A stretch of DNA of 64,000 bases from Listeria welshimeri serovar 6b str. SLCC5334 (lineage in GTDB: Bacteria; Bacillota; Bacilli; Lactobacillales; Listeriaceae). The first letter of the stretch is position 1. Each line of letters starts with the position of its first letter. Of this stretch, positions 48,258-57,548 are shown piece by piece. The stretch spans positions 248,001 to 312,000 of the forward strand of contig NC_008555.1 of assembly GCF_000060285.1 (NCBI RefSeq), given 5' to 3'. The notes beneath the pieces were generated by a model. The model saw only the letters and a list, made by a program, of their open reading frames with translations. It was not told the origin of the DNA and ran no database searches. A program made the position numbers and the translations under genes.

Positions 48258-50109
48258 GTTCGCAGAGTTCGATGAATTGCTGGAAATCTTCTTGTTTGGC
48301 TAGTTTTTTTACGAAGCTGCGTTCATTTAGAATCGTTACTAATTGGCCGAATAGTTCTTCAAACGAGTTGTCGCGTTCTTCTTTCATTGTGAGTAGGAGG
48401 ACGAGTTTGACGCGGTTGCCACCCCAGTCAATCGGCTTATCAAGTGCGCAAACGGCAACAGCATTTTTTTTCGCGCTTCGCTGGATGGCATGTGGAATTG
48501 CGTAGTAGTTGCCATAACATGTGCTCGATAATTGCTCGCGTTCAAACACTTTTGATACGTAATCGGAGTCGCAGTAATCGAATGCAGTTAATTGATTGCA
48601 AAGAAAGGTAATGGTGTCTTCTTTTGATTTGAAGTTTTGTTTTGGAAAGAACAGTTCTTTTTTGAAAAACTTTCTGGAAATTGATTCGGTTTTTGGCTTA
48701 GTTTCTAAAATGTGCTTAATTTTCTGTAAATCGCTTTCTGTTAGAAGTAAATCATAGTGATAGACTGGAATATCTGTTGTTAAATTTAATGGCTCGGTGG
48801 TTAGAATTAGATGAATTTCTTTGTCTAGAGTGAATTGCTTTAAGTCAAAAATAGATGGAGAAACAAGTAAATCAATTGAAAAATCGACTATTTTTTTCAG
48901 TTGATTATGAACTAAACGTTGGCTACCGGCGCCATACGGGGAAACTAAGAGAATCTTTCTTTTTTTTCCATGATTGATGGTTTCCGAAGCAGATAAAAAG
49001 TGTAGCGCGATATAAGCAATTTCGTCATCTGGAAAAGTGATTGCGAGCTCTTTTTGGATAAAGGCTGAAGCGTAAACACTAACATTGTAAATAAATGGAA
49101 ACTTATTTTTTAATTCTTCGGTGAGTGGATTGGTTAAATATTGTTTATGATTGGCTCTTTTGTAAAGGGCTGATATGTGTGCCACTAAATAGGTCGCTAT
49201 TTTTTCGTCAGCAGAAAAGTCAATATGGAAGTTTTGGTCAACTTCTTCTAGGAGCCGAGCAACAACGCTACCAAAAACCTTTGAATCAATGGTTGAAGTT
49301 GTCACTAATTTACCGGAATATAGCCGGGCGATATAGCTTAGTTCTTGTGTTGGAATATTGATTTGTAGTTCTTCTTCTAACATTTCAGATAGCTGTCCCG
49401 CCATTTCGAGGCTAGTTTTATCTTGCTCGGTTAAAGCTGTTCTTTGAATATAACTGCCCATATTAATCCGTTCAAGCAAAACAGCTATATGAAGAATGAA
49501 CGAAATTGTCGAGAAGTCATTCATAAAAAACGCATTCTTTTTATGGTATGTAACAATAAGTGTCGAAAGTTGTTTTAAATTACAGTAATCGAAGTAATCT
49601 GCGTATTTATCTAGACTTAATTGATGGTTTTCGATTTCTTGGTTGAGGAACAGGTTGAAAATCCGGCGTTTTTCTTCTTCGCCTCCCTCGGTTAATAGTT
49701 CATTATTTTTCCGAATGATACATAGTGATTCATCTTTTTCAGCGATGACGGTGTTAAGTTCTTTAATAATGCGAGATAATGTTGATTCACTAATAAAAAA
49801 TTGATCGGCTAAATCATAGAAATTCGTTTTTTCGTGTTCGATAATATAGCGCAATAACTCAAAATGCAGATTTTCGTTGTTTTTAGTTAAATTAATTTGT
49901 GAAAGTTGCTCATTTGGTATTAAAAAATAGCCTTTTCCAGCTTTTGATGCAATGATGGTCGCATTAAATGACTGGTTAATTTGAATAATATCATTTCGAA
50001 TTGTTTTGGAAGAAACGCCTAACATTTCTGAAAGTGCTTTTGCTGTTACTGTCTTTTGGCTGTCGTTAAGCTTTTCTAACAAGGAACGTTGCCTTTCTGA
50101 AATGGTCAT
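48238..50109 (-). CDS. PRD-containing transcriptional activator (LicR/MtlR type)
   Basis: A 623-residue multi-domain regulator: N-terminal HTH (TISERQRSLLEKLNDS, ALSEMLGVSSKTIRNDI), a second HTH (FYDLADQFFISESTLSRIIKEL), two PRDs with His in FILHIAVLLERIN and VAHISALY and IALHFL, an EIIB-like segment (ILLVSPYGAGSQRLV) in which the usual Cys is missing, and a C-terminal EIIA-like domain with AIPHAIQ. It should activate the cellobiose-type PTS operon upstream on the same strand. GGGGGG precedes the ATG. By position lmo0297. Confidence 0.9.
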   Translation of the reverse strand: MTISERQRSLLEKLNDSQKTVTAKALSEMLGVSSKTIRNDIIQINQSFNATIIASKAGKGYFLIPNEQLSQINLTKNNENLHFELLRYIIEHEKTNFYDLADQFFISESTLSRIIKELNTVIAEKDESLCIIRKNNELLTEGGEEEKRRIFNLFLNQEIENHQLSLDKYADYFDYCNLKQLSTLIVTYHKKNAFFMNDFSTISFILHIAVLLERINMGSYIQRTALTEQDKTSLEMAGQLSEMLEEELQINIPTQELSYIARLYSGKLVTTSTIDSKVFGSVVARLLEEVDQNFHIDFSADEKIATYLVAHISALYKRANHKQYLTNPLTEELKNKFPFIYNVSVYASAFIQKELAITFPDDEIAYIALHFLSASETINHGKKRKILLVSPYGAGSQRLVHNQLKKIVDFSIDLLVSPSIFDLKQFTLDKEIHLILTTEPLNLTTDIPVYHYDLLLTESDLQKIKHILETKPKTESISRKFFKKELFFPKQNFKSKEDTITFLCNQLTAFDYCDSDYVSKVFEREQLSSTCYGNYYAIPHAIQRSAKKNAVAVCALDKPIDWGGNRVKLVLLLTMKEERDNSFEELFGQLVTILNERSFVKKLAKQEDFQQFIELCEQKTLDS

Positions 50110-50151
50110 TATATCCCCCCCTAATTCTCCCTTAACCTATTGTTATTATAC

Positions 50152-50207
50152 AACACCAAATAGAGAAAGAGACGAGTTTTTTTGTCCCAATCTCTATTTA
50201 AGTGGCT
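50152..50207 (-). terminator. hairpin between EIIC gene and regulator gene
   Basis: On the minus strand AAATAGAGA pairs with TCTCTATTT around a 24-base loop containing A7. It has no clean T tract; TTGTATAAT just beyond may be the regulator's own -10. Confidence 0.45.
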
Positions 50208-50208
50208 A

Positions 50209-51522
50209 TTAATTAGCAGCGATGTTTTCTTCTTCGGCTTCTTTTTCTAAAGCAACGAGATTTTTTTCATAAACTTTCAAGAATGGGTAGTACATCAGAC
50301 CGTTTAAGAAAATCAGAATGAATACGAGAACGATGGCTCGCCAGTCCATGGTGGATAGAAATGCTCCAATTGGTGCAGGCATTTGCCAAGAGAAGACGGC
50401 GAACGTTTTTCCGACAATCCCGAAATACATACAAAGATACGTGATGACACCATTGAATACGGATGTGAAAATGAACGGGAAGAAGAAAATCGGATTCAGC
50501 ATAAGTGGTGTTCCGAAAATTAACGGCTCAGAAATTCCGAATATGGAAGGTAAGAAGCCGACTTTCCCGACGGTACTTAGTTGTTTGGACTTGGAACGCA
50601 TCATTAAAAAGGCAAGTGCGAGAACGGAACCAGAACCACCGATGATAACGAAATACGTCCAGAATGGTGTCGTGAAAATATTCGTCAAATCTTGGCCAGC
50701 CATTTTTTCAGCGGCGTTGATAGAAAGGTTCCCATCACGAATCGGGCCAAGAATTCCAGCAAGTGCGGCATCGTGCACACCGAAGAACCAGAATAAGTGA
50801 ACTAGGAAAATACTTAGAATCGTGAATGGTAAGCTATCGGCCGCTTTGAAGCTCGGCGCCATTTTTTCATATAAGAATTGGATGGCAGTTGTGTCTAGGA
50901 GGTTGAAAATGATAAAGATAATCGAGAAAAAGGTCATTAAAATAATACCAGGAACGAGAGCTGCGAATGTTTCGGATAGTGAGGCTGGGACGCTATCGGG
51001 CATGGTTATTCTGCCAACGTTTTTCTTGCGCATCCAGTGATAACCTTCTACGGTAACGATGGCGACGAAAATCGAAAGTAATATTCCGCGTCCATCAAGG
51101 AAACTAATGTCTACTTCTTTGCCGTCCCAACCCATTTTGATTGGATTAAGTACGAGCATAAAGAAACCAGCGATAGAAAACATGAGTGGGCGTAAGAAAT
51201 CTTCGTGATAATGTTTGCATAAATAATACGTGATACCGACGCAAATATACAACGACATGGCGCCAAGTGTGATTCCGCTAATCCAGTTTAGGATTAAATC
51301 ATATTTTTCAGCGAAGTTAGCCCAGCCAAGCAGGAACCCATTTTTGGTATCATCTGTTACTGGAGCCGCTTTCAAAATAATCGGAATGGAACCAAATAAT
51401 GTAATTGGCAGCATGGACATAAATGCATCTCTGGTTGCTTTCAAATGGCGTTGCTGGCTAAGTTTGTTAGCCAGCGGGGAAATATATTGATCCATTTTTT
51501 CGCTAATGGTATTAAATCGCAT
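50209..51522 (-). CDS. cellobiose/beta-glucoside PTS EIIC
   Basis: A 437-residue EIIC permease of the lactose/cellobiose family, about ten helices. MDQYISPLANKLSQQRHLKATRDAFMS is the family's amphipathic start, and FGISEPLIFGTPLMLNPIFF is the conserved sugar-binding loop. Works with the EIIB and EIIA encoded in the same operon to import beta-glucosides such as cellobiose. ATAGGAGG precedes the ATG, four bases past the EIIB stop. By position lmo0298. Confidence 0.93.
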   Translation of the reverse strand: MRFNTISEKMDQYISPLANKLSQQRHLKATRDAFMSMLPITLFGSIPIILKAAPVTDDTKNGFLLGWANFAEKYDLILNWISGITLGAMSLYICVGITYYLCKHYHEDFLRPLMFSIAGFFMLVLNPIKMGWDGKEVDISFLDGRGILLSIFVAIVTVEGYHWMRKKNVGRITMPDSVPASLSETFAALVPGIILMTFFSIIFIIFNLLDTTAIQFLYEKMAPSFKAADSLPFTILSIFLVHLFWFFGVHDAALAGILGPIRDGNLSINAAEKMAGQDLTNIFTTPFWTYFVIIGGSGSVLALAFLMMRSKSKQLSTVGKVGFLPSIFGISEPLIFGTPLMLNPIFFFPFIFTSVFNGVITYLCMYFGIVGKTFAVFSWQMPAPIGAFLSTMDWRAIVLVFILIFLNGLMYYPFLKVYEKNLVALEKEAEEENIAAN

Positions 51523-51526
51523 GTTT

Positions 51527-51817
51527 TTATCCTCCTATTAATTTCTGAATGTCTTCGTAAACCCCTTTGCCGTCCATGATACCGTATTTTACTGGTGAAA
51601 TGGCATGGACCGGGACGCTGACGGCCTGTTTTATTTGTGGCATAAGGAAACGGATTTGTGGGCCGATAAGAACGAGGTCAACACCGTCCAAATAATCGGT
51701 ATACTCAGATTCACTATAAGCAGTGACGTTTAATGTGTTGCCAGAAGCGGCTTCAATTTTTTTCGCTAGCATTCCTGTAGACATACCAGCATTACAAACT
51801 AACATGATATTTTTCAT
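51527..51817 (-). CDS. cellobiose/beta-glucoside PTS EIIB
   Basis: A 96-residue EIIB with the phospho-Cys in MLVCNAGMSTGMLAKKI (Cys7) and the P-loop around it. The fold continues to VHAISPVKYGIMDGK near the C-terminus. Upstream in-frame codons would add a poor 19-residue extension overlapping the glucosidase gene; AAGGAGCAGG before 51817 fixes the start. Second-last gene of the operon. Confidence 0.93.
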   Translation of the reverse strand: MKNIMLVCNAGMSTGMLAKKIEAASGNTLNVTAYSESEYTDYLDGVDLVLIGPQIRFLMPQIKQAVSVPVHAISPVKYGIMDGKGVYEDIQKLIGG

Positions 51818-51833
51818 TTTCCTGCTCCTTTTT

Positions 51834-53225
51834 TTAAAATTCTCTCCGTTTGATGAGTTTTCCCTGACTTTCAATCATTTCTTTGAACCAGTAGTAAGAT
51901 GCTTTTGGTTTTCTGATTTGGTTGTTTTCGAAATCAACTGCAACAAGTCCGTAACGCTTTTCGACACCATTTTTCCAAGAGTATAGGTCGAACGGGGACC
52001 AAGCGTAGTAGCCGCGAACGTCACAACCAGCATCGATGGCGTTAAAAATAGCGTTAATATGGTCATTCATAAAAGCGATTCGGTAGGCATCATCTACTTG
52101 CGAAACCGAAACATCTTCGCGAACACCAATGCCATTTTCTGTCACATAAAGTGGTAATTGATAGCGTTCGTAAGCCTCGATTAAGCCATCTTGTAAGCCT
52201 TTTGGATAAATTTCTGTATCCCATTCGGTTGTTTCGTTGGCAGGATCTTTCACTTGTTCGAACCAGTTTTTTATAAGAACTTTACTTTCGCCTTTTTTAC
52301 CGCTGTGGTTAAATTGTAGCTGGGTTTCGCCGCCTGTGTAAGGTTTTACGAGCGTGCGCGAATAGTAATTTAAACCGATGAAGTCGACGGTGTTTTGTTT
52401 AATTGTTTGTAGTTCGGCTGTTTTCATAAAGCTGATGTCGTGCGATTTTGCTAGTTCAGCAATGAGGTCGACCGGGAATTTGCCAAGTGCGGCTGTGTCA
52501 AGAATCCAGTTGTTGCAATAGTTATCAGCGTAGCGCATCGCAATTTTCGTTTCGATACTTTCGTCGACACCATTAACCGGCGTGTAGCTGTGGACGATAC
52601 CGATTTGCCCAGGATAGCCGCCTTCTTTAAAAGCTTTCACGCCCAGAGCGCTCGCGTACATCACATTATAAGCCGCGATCATCGTTTTTTGCGTATCTTG
52701 ATAACCGGGCGGATAGTTGCCGATTTTATATCCGTTAGCAACAAACCACTTAGGCTCATTAAAAGTAGTCCAATTCGTGATTTTATCGCCAAAATGGTCG
52801 TAACAAACTTTGGCATAATGCTCGAATGCGGCACAAACGTCGTGATCCAACCAACCACCAGTTTCTTCCCAATATTGCGGTAAATCCCAATGATAAAGTG
52901 TCACAAAAGGCTCAATATCATATTTTTTACACGTATCTAGCAAGTTTTGGTAAAATTCAATCCCTTTTAAGTTGATGTCACCTTGCCTATTTTTAATAAT
53001 TCGCGGCCAAGATAAGGAAAAACGATAAGAATTTTGTCCGCCTTCTTTCATCATTCGAATGTCTTCCTCGTAGCGATGGTAGTGGTCACTTGCCACATCA
53101 CCATTCTCAAGGCCTGCTTCATGCAAATAATAATCCCACATGGATTCCGCCTTATCATCCACATTCCAAGCACCTTCACATTGATAAGAGGCCGTCGCTC
53201 CACCCCATAAAAAGTTATTATTCAT
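51834..53225 (-). CDS. 6-phospho-beta-glucosidase (GH1)
   Basis: A 463-residue family 1 hydrolase. FLWGGATASYQCEGAW, acid/base Glu in WTTFNEPKWF, nucleophile Glu in YVTENGIG, and the phosphate-site stretch SWKNGVEKRYGLVAVD. Encoded between EIIA and EIIB genes, so it cleaves the phosphorylated product of this PTS. Its ATG overlaps the EIIA stop by eight bases. By position lmo0300. Confidence 0.94.
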   Translation of the reverse strand: MNNNFLWGGATASYQCEGAWNVDDKAESMWDYYLHEAGLENGDVASDHYHRYEEDIRMMKEGGQNSYRFSLSWPRIIKNRQGDINLKGIEFYQNLLDTCKKYDIEPFVTLYHWDLPQYWEETGGWLDHDVCAAFEHYAKVCYDHFGDKITNWTTFNEPKWFVANGYKIGNYPPGYQDTQKTMIAAYNVMYASALGVKAFKEGGYPGQIGIVHSYTPVNGVDESIETKIAMRYADNYCNNWILDTAALGKFPVDLIAELAKSHDISFMKTAELQTIKQNTVDFIGLNYYSRTLVKPYTGGETQLQFNHSGKKGESKVLIKNWFEQVKDPANETTEWDTEIYPKGLQDGLIEAYERYQLPLYVTENGIGVREDVSVSQVDDAYRIAFMNDHINAIFNAIDAGCDVRGYYAWSPFDLYSWKNGVEKRYGLVAVDFENNQIRKPKASYYWFKEMIESQGKLIKRREF

Positions 53226-53559
53226 TAGATAAACTCCATTTCCATTGATAAATTTCTCCTAGTTCCCGAATCATATCTACAGCAATGTCCGTAGAAGATA
53301 AGTGACCTTCTGCATGAACAAGTAGTAAATCCACCTCTTTCATCCGGTTTTCCGAAGATAATTTTCGTAAAAGCTCCGCGTGCGCTCGGTGCGCCAATTT
53401 AATTTCTTCTTTTGCTTCAGTAATTTTTCGCGTGAATGCTTCTGTATTTCGCTCTTTCACTTCTTTCAGCGCCTCAAAAGCGCAACTTTTTGCATTCCCG
53501 GCGTGTAAGATGATTGCCATGGAATCGAGTTCTGTCGTTAGTTCATTGTTATCTGCCAC
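53218..53559 (-). CDS. cellobiose/beta-glucoside PTS EIIA
   Basis: A 113-residue helical EIIA of the lactose/cellobiose type. The phospho-His is in LLLVHAEGHLSSTD, and IILHAGNAKSCAFEALKE is the N-terminal helix motif. GTG start with AAGGAGGTC upstream. First gene of the operon EIIA-glucosidase-EIIB-EIIC-regulator on the minus strand. By position lmo0301. Confidence 0.94.
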   Translation of the reverse strand: MADNNELTTELDSMAIILHAGNAKSCAFEALKEVKERNTEAFTRKITEAKEEIKLAHRAHAELLRKLSSENRMKEVDLLLVHAEGHLSSTDIAVDMIRELGEIYQWKWSLSNE

Positions 53560-53824
53560 TTAAAGACCTCCTTTGTGATTTGTCTTTACTATATCTGGAA
53601 ATGTGAGGGAGGTGAAATTAATATTTGCCACTTTGGAAGTGGAAATTAATTTTTGCTTGAGTATTGTATTTTTTTTACTGGCTAATTCAAGAAATATAGG
53701 GCTTTTTTGGCGAATTTAAATGAAAATATATGAAATAAATTGAAATAAAATGAAAAAATATGATTGTAAGCGATTGATTTCTGTGATATGCTTATTTCAA
53801 CTTATAAAATATGGAGGGAATTAA
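53560..53824. promoter_or_regulatory. divergent promoter region of two sugar PTS operons
   Basis: An inverted repeat near 53619-53654, CCACTT-TGG-AAGTGG flanked by AAATTAAT-like arms, lies upstream of the EIIA gene and may bind the PRD activator. For the plus-strand operon, TTGTAA (53764-53769), 17-base spacer and TATGCT (53787-53792, with TG before it) form a promoter; a cre-like TGTAAGCGATTGAT (53765-53778) covers its -35. Confidence 0.55.
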
Positions 53825-54760
53825 ATGAAGTTAGCTACAAGAATCAATTCGTTTTTATCAGTTTATGATAATGATTTAAAAAATGTTTTTGGAGAATTTA
53901 AGAAGTTAGGTTTAGGCTACATTGACTTGAACTATCCAGAGCATATTGAAAAATTTAAAGCACCTGAAATGAAAGCGTTAATCCAAGAAAATGACTTGAA
54001 ATTGAACGGAGTAGCTTTAAGATTTAGAAGTGAATTTATTAATGGAGAATTAGGGAATTCTGACCCGAAAATTTCTGCCAATGCTTTAAAACTATGCAAA
54101 GACGCTGCTGATTATTGTCGTGAGGCTGGCGGGAAAGTAGTAACCATTTGGCTTGGATTTGATGGTTTTGACTACAGTTTTCAAATTAATTACAAAAAAG
54201 TTTGGGAACAATTAAGAAATGCTTTCACAGAAATTGCAGATTATGCACCAGATTTAAAAATCAGTATTGAATATAAACCATTTCAGCCTAGAGCATATGC
54301 TTTTATTGATAGTATGGGACTGACGGGCATGATGTTAAATGACATTAATCGAGACAATGTAGGTGTAACGTTAGATTATTGTCATATGTTAATGAAGCAT
54401 GAGAATCCAGCTTTCGGAGCAGATATTTTTGGAAGCCAAGGGAAACTATACGGTGTGCATTTGAATGATGGATATGGTTTGAATGATGATGGATTAATGA
54501 TAGGTTCAGCAACTCCTTTTAAAACATTAGAATTTCTATACTATGTAAAAAAACATAACTATGATGGCGTTATTTACTTTGATACATTCCCAATCATTGA
54601 GCACGCGGCTAAAGAATGTGAACAAAATATTCGAATGATTACAGCATTAAATGCCATGATTGATAACGTTGGTTTAGCTTATATTCAAACAATTATTGAT
54701 AAAAATGATGCTGTTGAGGCTAATAAATTAATGCTTCAATTTTTAACTAGCTCCAACTAA
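53825..54760 (+). CDS. TIM-barrel sugar (phosphate) isomerase/epimerase
   Basis: A 311-residue AP-endonuclease-2-like TIM barrel, the fold of IolE, hydroxypyruvate isomerase and ketose 3-epimerases. Likely metal residues are Glu in KISIEYKPF, Asp and His in GVTLDYCHMLM, His and Asp in YGVHLNDGYG, and the late acidic residue in VIYFDTFP. First gene of an operon with a PTS EIIBC and EIIA, where a phosphoglycosidase would be usual. It probably isomerises or epimerises the imported sugar phosphate. GGAGGG precedes the ATG. Confidence 0.82.
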   Translation: MKLATRINSFLSVYDNDLKNVFGEFKKLGLGYIDLNYPEHIEKFKAPEMKALIQENDLKLNGVALRFRSEFINGELGNSDPKISANALKLCKDAADYCREAGGKVVTIWLGFDGFDYSFQINYKKVWEQLRNAFTEIADYAPDLKISIEYKPFQPRAYAFIDSMGLTGMMLNDINRDNVGVTLDYCHMLMKHENPAFGADIFGSQGKLYGVHLNDGYGLNDDGLMIGSATPFKTLEFLYYVKKHNYDGVIYFDTFPIIEHAAKECEQNIRMITALNAMIDNVGLAYIQTIIDKNDAVEANKLMLQFLTSSN

Positions 54761-54791
54761 TAACTTACTTTTAAAAAAGGATGTGTACAGA

Positions 54792-56165
54792 ATGGACTAT
54801 AAATTAATGGCAAAAGAAATTCTCGAACATATTGGCGGAGCGGAAAACGTGGCTAATATGACGCATTGTGCTACAAGATTAAGACTTACTTTAAAAGATA
54901 CATCAAAAGCTGATGATGAGGCAGTTAAAGGCATTAATGGTGTTATTAATGTAGTGAATAAAGCAGGTCAATATCAACTGCTTATTGGCACAGAAGTACC
55001 AAAGCTTTATGATGAATTTGAGAATTTAGTAAAAGGGACTAGCAACTCTAATTTTGAAGAAAAAAACACAGATTCTTCAGAAAGTATCATTAGTAAAATT
55101 TTCTCTTCTGTTTCTGCAATCTTTGCACCCTTACTACCAGCACTTGCTGGATCTGGTATATTACGCGGCTTATTAATTTTATGTGTGCAGTTAGGTTGGA
55201 TTAGTGAAGATAGTGGAACATATTCTATTCTCTTTGTCACATCTATGAGCGTGTTTTATTTCTTACCAGTGTTACTAGCTTTTACATCAGCAAGACGCTT
55301 TGGAGCAAGTCCATACATTTCAGCTCTAATTGGAGCAGCCTTAATTCATCCGGATTTCATTGCATTAATTGGTAACGCAGGCAATGGTGCGACGACGGAA
55401 TTTTTCGGTATGCCAGTTGTTTTAATGAACTATAATTCGACAGTAGTTCCAATCATCTTATCTATTTGGGCGTTTTCTTATCTATACAAATTCCTTGATA
55501 AAAAGGTCCCGGAAAATCTTAAATTAGTAATTATCCCACTTGTTTCGTTGGCAATTATGGTTCCATTAACCGTAATCATTATTGGACCACTTGGTGTGTA
55601 TAGTGGAGAATTAGTAGCAAATGGAGTTAACTGGTTAATTGAAAGAAGTGGTATTTTAACAGGAATAATTGTTGGTGGCGGATGGAGTGTACTTGTTAGC
55701 CTAGGCATTCACTGGGCAGTAAATCCAATCATGATTAATAATATTTCAATGCATGGATTTGATTACATAGTACCGTTTACTTTTGCTTGTAACTTTGCTG
55801 TTATGGGAACAACAATTGGTGTTTATTTAAAAGCAAAAAACTCACAATTACGTAGTTTTGCAATGACAGGCTTCATCACAATAGCTCTCTCTGCAATTAT
55901 TGAGGCAACTTTATTTGGGCTATTAGTGAAAAATAAAAAGCTATTTTTAGCTCAAATAATCGGCGGAGCAGCTGGTGGTGCTTACCTTGGCTTAATGCAG
56001 GTTGTAGCCAATTCATTTGTATTCGGTAGTGTGATAACATTACCAGCATTTGTTGGTGATAATCCAAACAATTTCATTCAAGCAATTATTGGGTTACTCA
56101 TTTCGATGATGGTTTCAGCGATATTAGCATATTCCTTTACTAGTAGGGATGAGAGATTAGCGTAG
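54792..56165 (+). CDS. PTS EIIBC, glucoside/sucrose family
   Basis: A 457-residue transporter. EIIB (1-80) has the phospho-Cys in NMTHCATRLRLTL; EIIC (about 100-455) has about ten helices, with PALAGSGILRGLL at its start and NYNSTVVPIILSIW mid-way. Unlike BglP it has no fused EIIA; a separate EIIA gene follows. A GTG three codons upstream is possible. Substrate unknown; the neighbouring TIM-barrel enzyme suggests something other than a simple beta-glucoside. Confidence 0.9.
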   Translation: MDYKLMAKEILEHIGGAENVANMTHCATRLRLTLKDTSKADDEAVKGINGVINVVNKAGQYQLLIGTEVPKLYDEFENLVKGTSNSNFEEKNTDSSESIISKIFSSVSAIFAPLLPALAGSGILRGLLILCVQLGWISEDSGTYSILFVTSMSVFYFLPVLLAFTSARRFGASPYISALIGAALIHPDFIALIGNAGNGATTEFFGMPVVLMNYNSTVVPIILSIWAFSYLYKFLDKKVPENLKLVIIPLVSLAIMVPLTVIIIGPLGVYSGELVANGVNWLIERSGILTGIIVGGGWSVLVSLGIHWAVNPIMINNISMHGFDYIVPFTFACNFAVMGTTIGVYLKAKNSQLRSFAMTGFITIALSAIIEATLFGLLVKNKKLFLAQIIGGAAGGAYLGLMQVVANSFVFGSVITLPAFVGDNPNNFIQAIIGLLISMMVSAILAYSFTSRDERLA

Positions 56166-56181
56166 GAAAGAAGGAATTAAC

Positions 56182-56643
56182 TTGAATTTTTTTAAGAAAA
56201 AGACAATTATTTATTCTCCCGGAAATGGATTAATAAAATCTATTGATAAAGTACATGATGAACTTTTTTCAACTAAAGCTTTAGGTGATGGTTTTGTATT
56301 AGAGCCAAATGAAAGTAGTATTTTTGCTCCAGTTGAAGGAACCATTACTTCCATTTTCCCTACAAAACATGCTATTTCTATTAAAACAGCGAGTAATTTA
56401 GAGGTTTTAATCCATATTGGGATTGATACAGTGGAATTGGATGGGAAGGGCTTTAATCTAAAAGTAAAAGAAGGAACAAAAGTCACCAAAGAAACAGAAA
56501 TTGTAGAAGTTGATTTTCCTTTTTTAGAATCAAATGGAAAAGATACGGATGTTATTGTTATTTTCACAAATTTAAAAGAAAAACCATTAGCGATTACAGA
56601 AGGCCTTATGAAAGTAAATCAAGAAATAGGTACAATTAAATAA
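56182..56643 (+). CDS. PTS EIIA, glucose family
   Basis: A 153-residue Crr-like EIIA. The phospho-His is in VLIHIGIDTVEL and the second His in PTKHAISIKT; it starts NFFKKKTIIYSPGNG with SPGNG replacing the usual SPvxG. TTG start with AGAAGGAATT before it. Phosphate donor to the EIIBC encoded 16 bases upstream. Last gene of the operon; a terminator follows. Confidence 0.92.
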   Translation: MNFFKKKTIIYSPGNGLIKSIDKVHDELFSTKALGDGFVLEPNESSIFAPVEGTITSIFPTKHAISIKTASNLEVLIHIGIDTVELDGKGFNLKVKEGTKVTKETEIVEVDFPFLESNGKDTDVIVIFTNLKEKPLAITEGLMKVNQEIGTIK

Positions 56644-56647
56644 TTAA

Positions 56648-56684
56648 TAAAAAATACTCTTAGAAATTCTAGGAGTATTTTTTT
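56648..56684 (+). terminator. terminator of the TIM-barrel PTS operon
   Basis: AAAAATACTC and GAGTATTTTT close an inner TTAGAA/CTAG hairpin; T7 tail. Confidence 0.9.
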
Positions 56685-56690
56685 GCTAGT

Positions 56691-56720
56691 TTGACTAAGT
56701 TTGAAAATAAATGATAAAAT
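56691..56720 (+). promoter_or_regulatory. promoter of the DeoR regulator gene
   Basis: TTGACT (56691-56696), 18-base spacer, TAAAAT (56715-56720), just after the previous operon's terminator. Confidence 0.65.
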
Positions 56721-56779
56721 GTAAATGAATTTAAAATAGGATGACATTTATGAATGAGTTAAATTATTTGGAGGTATTT

Positions 56780-57520
56780 ATGATTCCGTATAAAAGACAA
56801 GAAAAAATCATGGAATTTTTAGGGTCAGAAGAGGTTATAAAAATTGAAGATCTTCAAAAAATCATTCCAAATACATCTATATCAACATTAAGAAGAGATT
56901 TAAAAGAACTGGAAAGGCTTGGAAAAGTGAATATGCTTACAGGAGGAGCCGTTAAAATTTCCTCTAGTACTAGCGAATTGCCAATTTCAACTAAAAGTGT
57001 CCTTCAAACAGAAGAAAAAGAGATTATTGCCAGTTTAGCTGCTAAAGAAATCAATGAAGGCGACGTTATTTATTTGGATTCTGGTTCTACTTGTACAGCT
57101 TTATTAAATAAAATTTTAAATAAAAAAATTAGTATTTTCACAACGAATACAAGTATATTTAACATTTCCACAGAAATTAAGGCAGAAATAACTATTTTAG
57201 GTGGAAGGTACAGTCCTTTTATCTCATCTATTAATGGTCCTTTAACAGACAGCAACATTAAACTTTTCAATTTCGAAAAAGCCTTTTTAGGTGCAAATGG
57301 AATTGATTTGGCAAGAGGTGTAAGCACACCAAACTTAGTAGAAGCCAACAAGAAAAAAGAAATCTTACAAGCCTCACAAAAAGCATTCTTACTATGCGAC
57401 AGCTCAAAAATCCACAAGTCTTCCGCAGTTAAAGCCTTTGAACTAAATCAAGTCACATTAATTACGGATAAGTACGACGTGGACATTGCTGGGTTGACGA
57501 GTTTGATTGTACCGGATTGA
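56780..57520 (+). CDS. DeoR-family transcriptional regulator
   Basis: A 246-residue regulator. Residues 1-55 are the DeoR helix-turn-helix (KRQEKIMEFLGSEEVIKIEDLQ, ISTLRRDLKELERLGKV, LTGGAVK), and residues 70-235 the sugar-phosphate sensor with EGDVIYLDSGSTC, TNTSIF, LGGRYSP and LGANGIDLARGVSTPN. Probably represses the adjacent TIM-barrel PTS operon. GGAGG five bases before the ATG at 56780 fixes that start over two earlier in-frame ATGs. Confidence 0.9.
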   Translation: MIPYKRQEKIMEFLGSEEVIKIEDLQKIIPNTSISTLRRDLKELERLGKVNMLTGGAVKISSSTSELPISTKSVLQTEEKEIIASLAAKEINEGDVIYLDSGSTCTALLNKILNKKISIFTTNTSIFNISTEIKAEITILGGRYSPFISSINGPLTDSNIKLFNFEKAFLGANGIDLARGVSTPNLVEANKKKEILQASQKAFLLCDSSKIHKSSAVKAFELNQVTLITDKYDVDIAGLTSLIVPD

Positions 57521-57548
57521 GTTAGTTGATTATGGGAGGAGAAACGAA

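Noticed and set aside
50318-50800. 160-codon plus-strand ORF opposite the EIIC gene
   Set aside because: It mirrors the EIIC frame, has odd composition for a protein, and no initiation signal.
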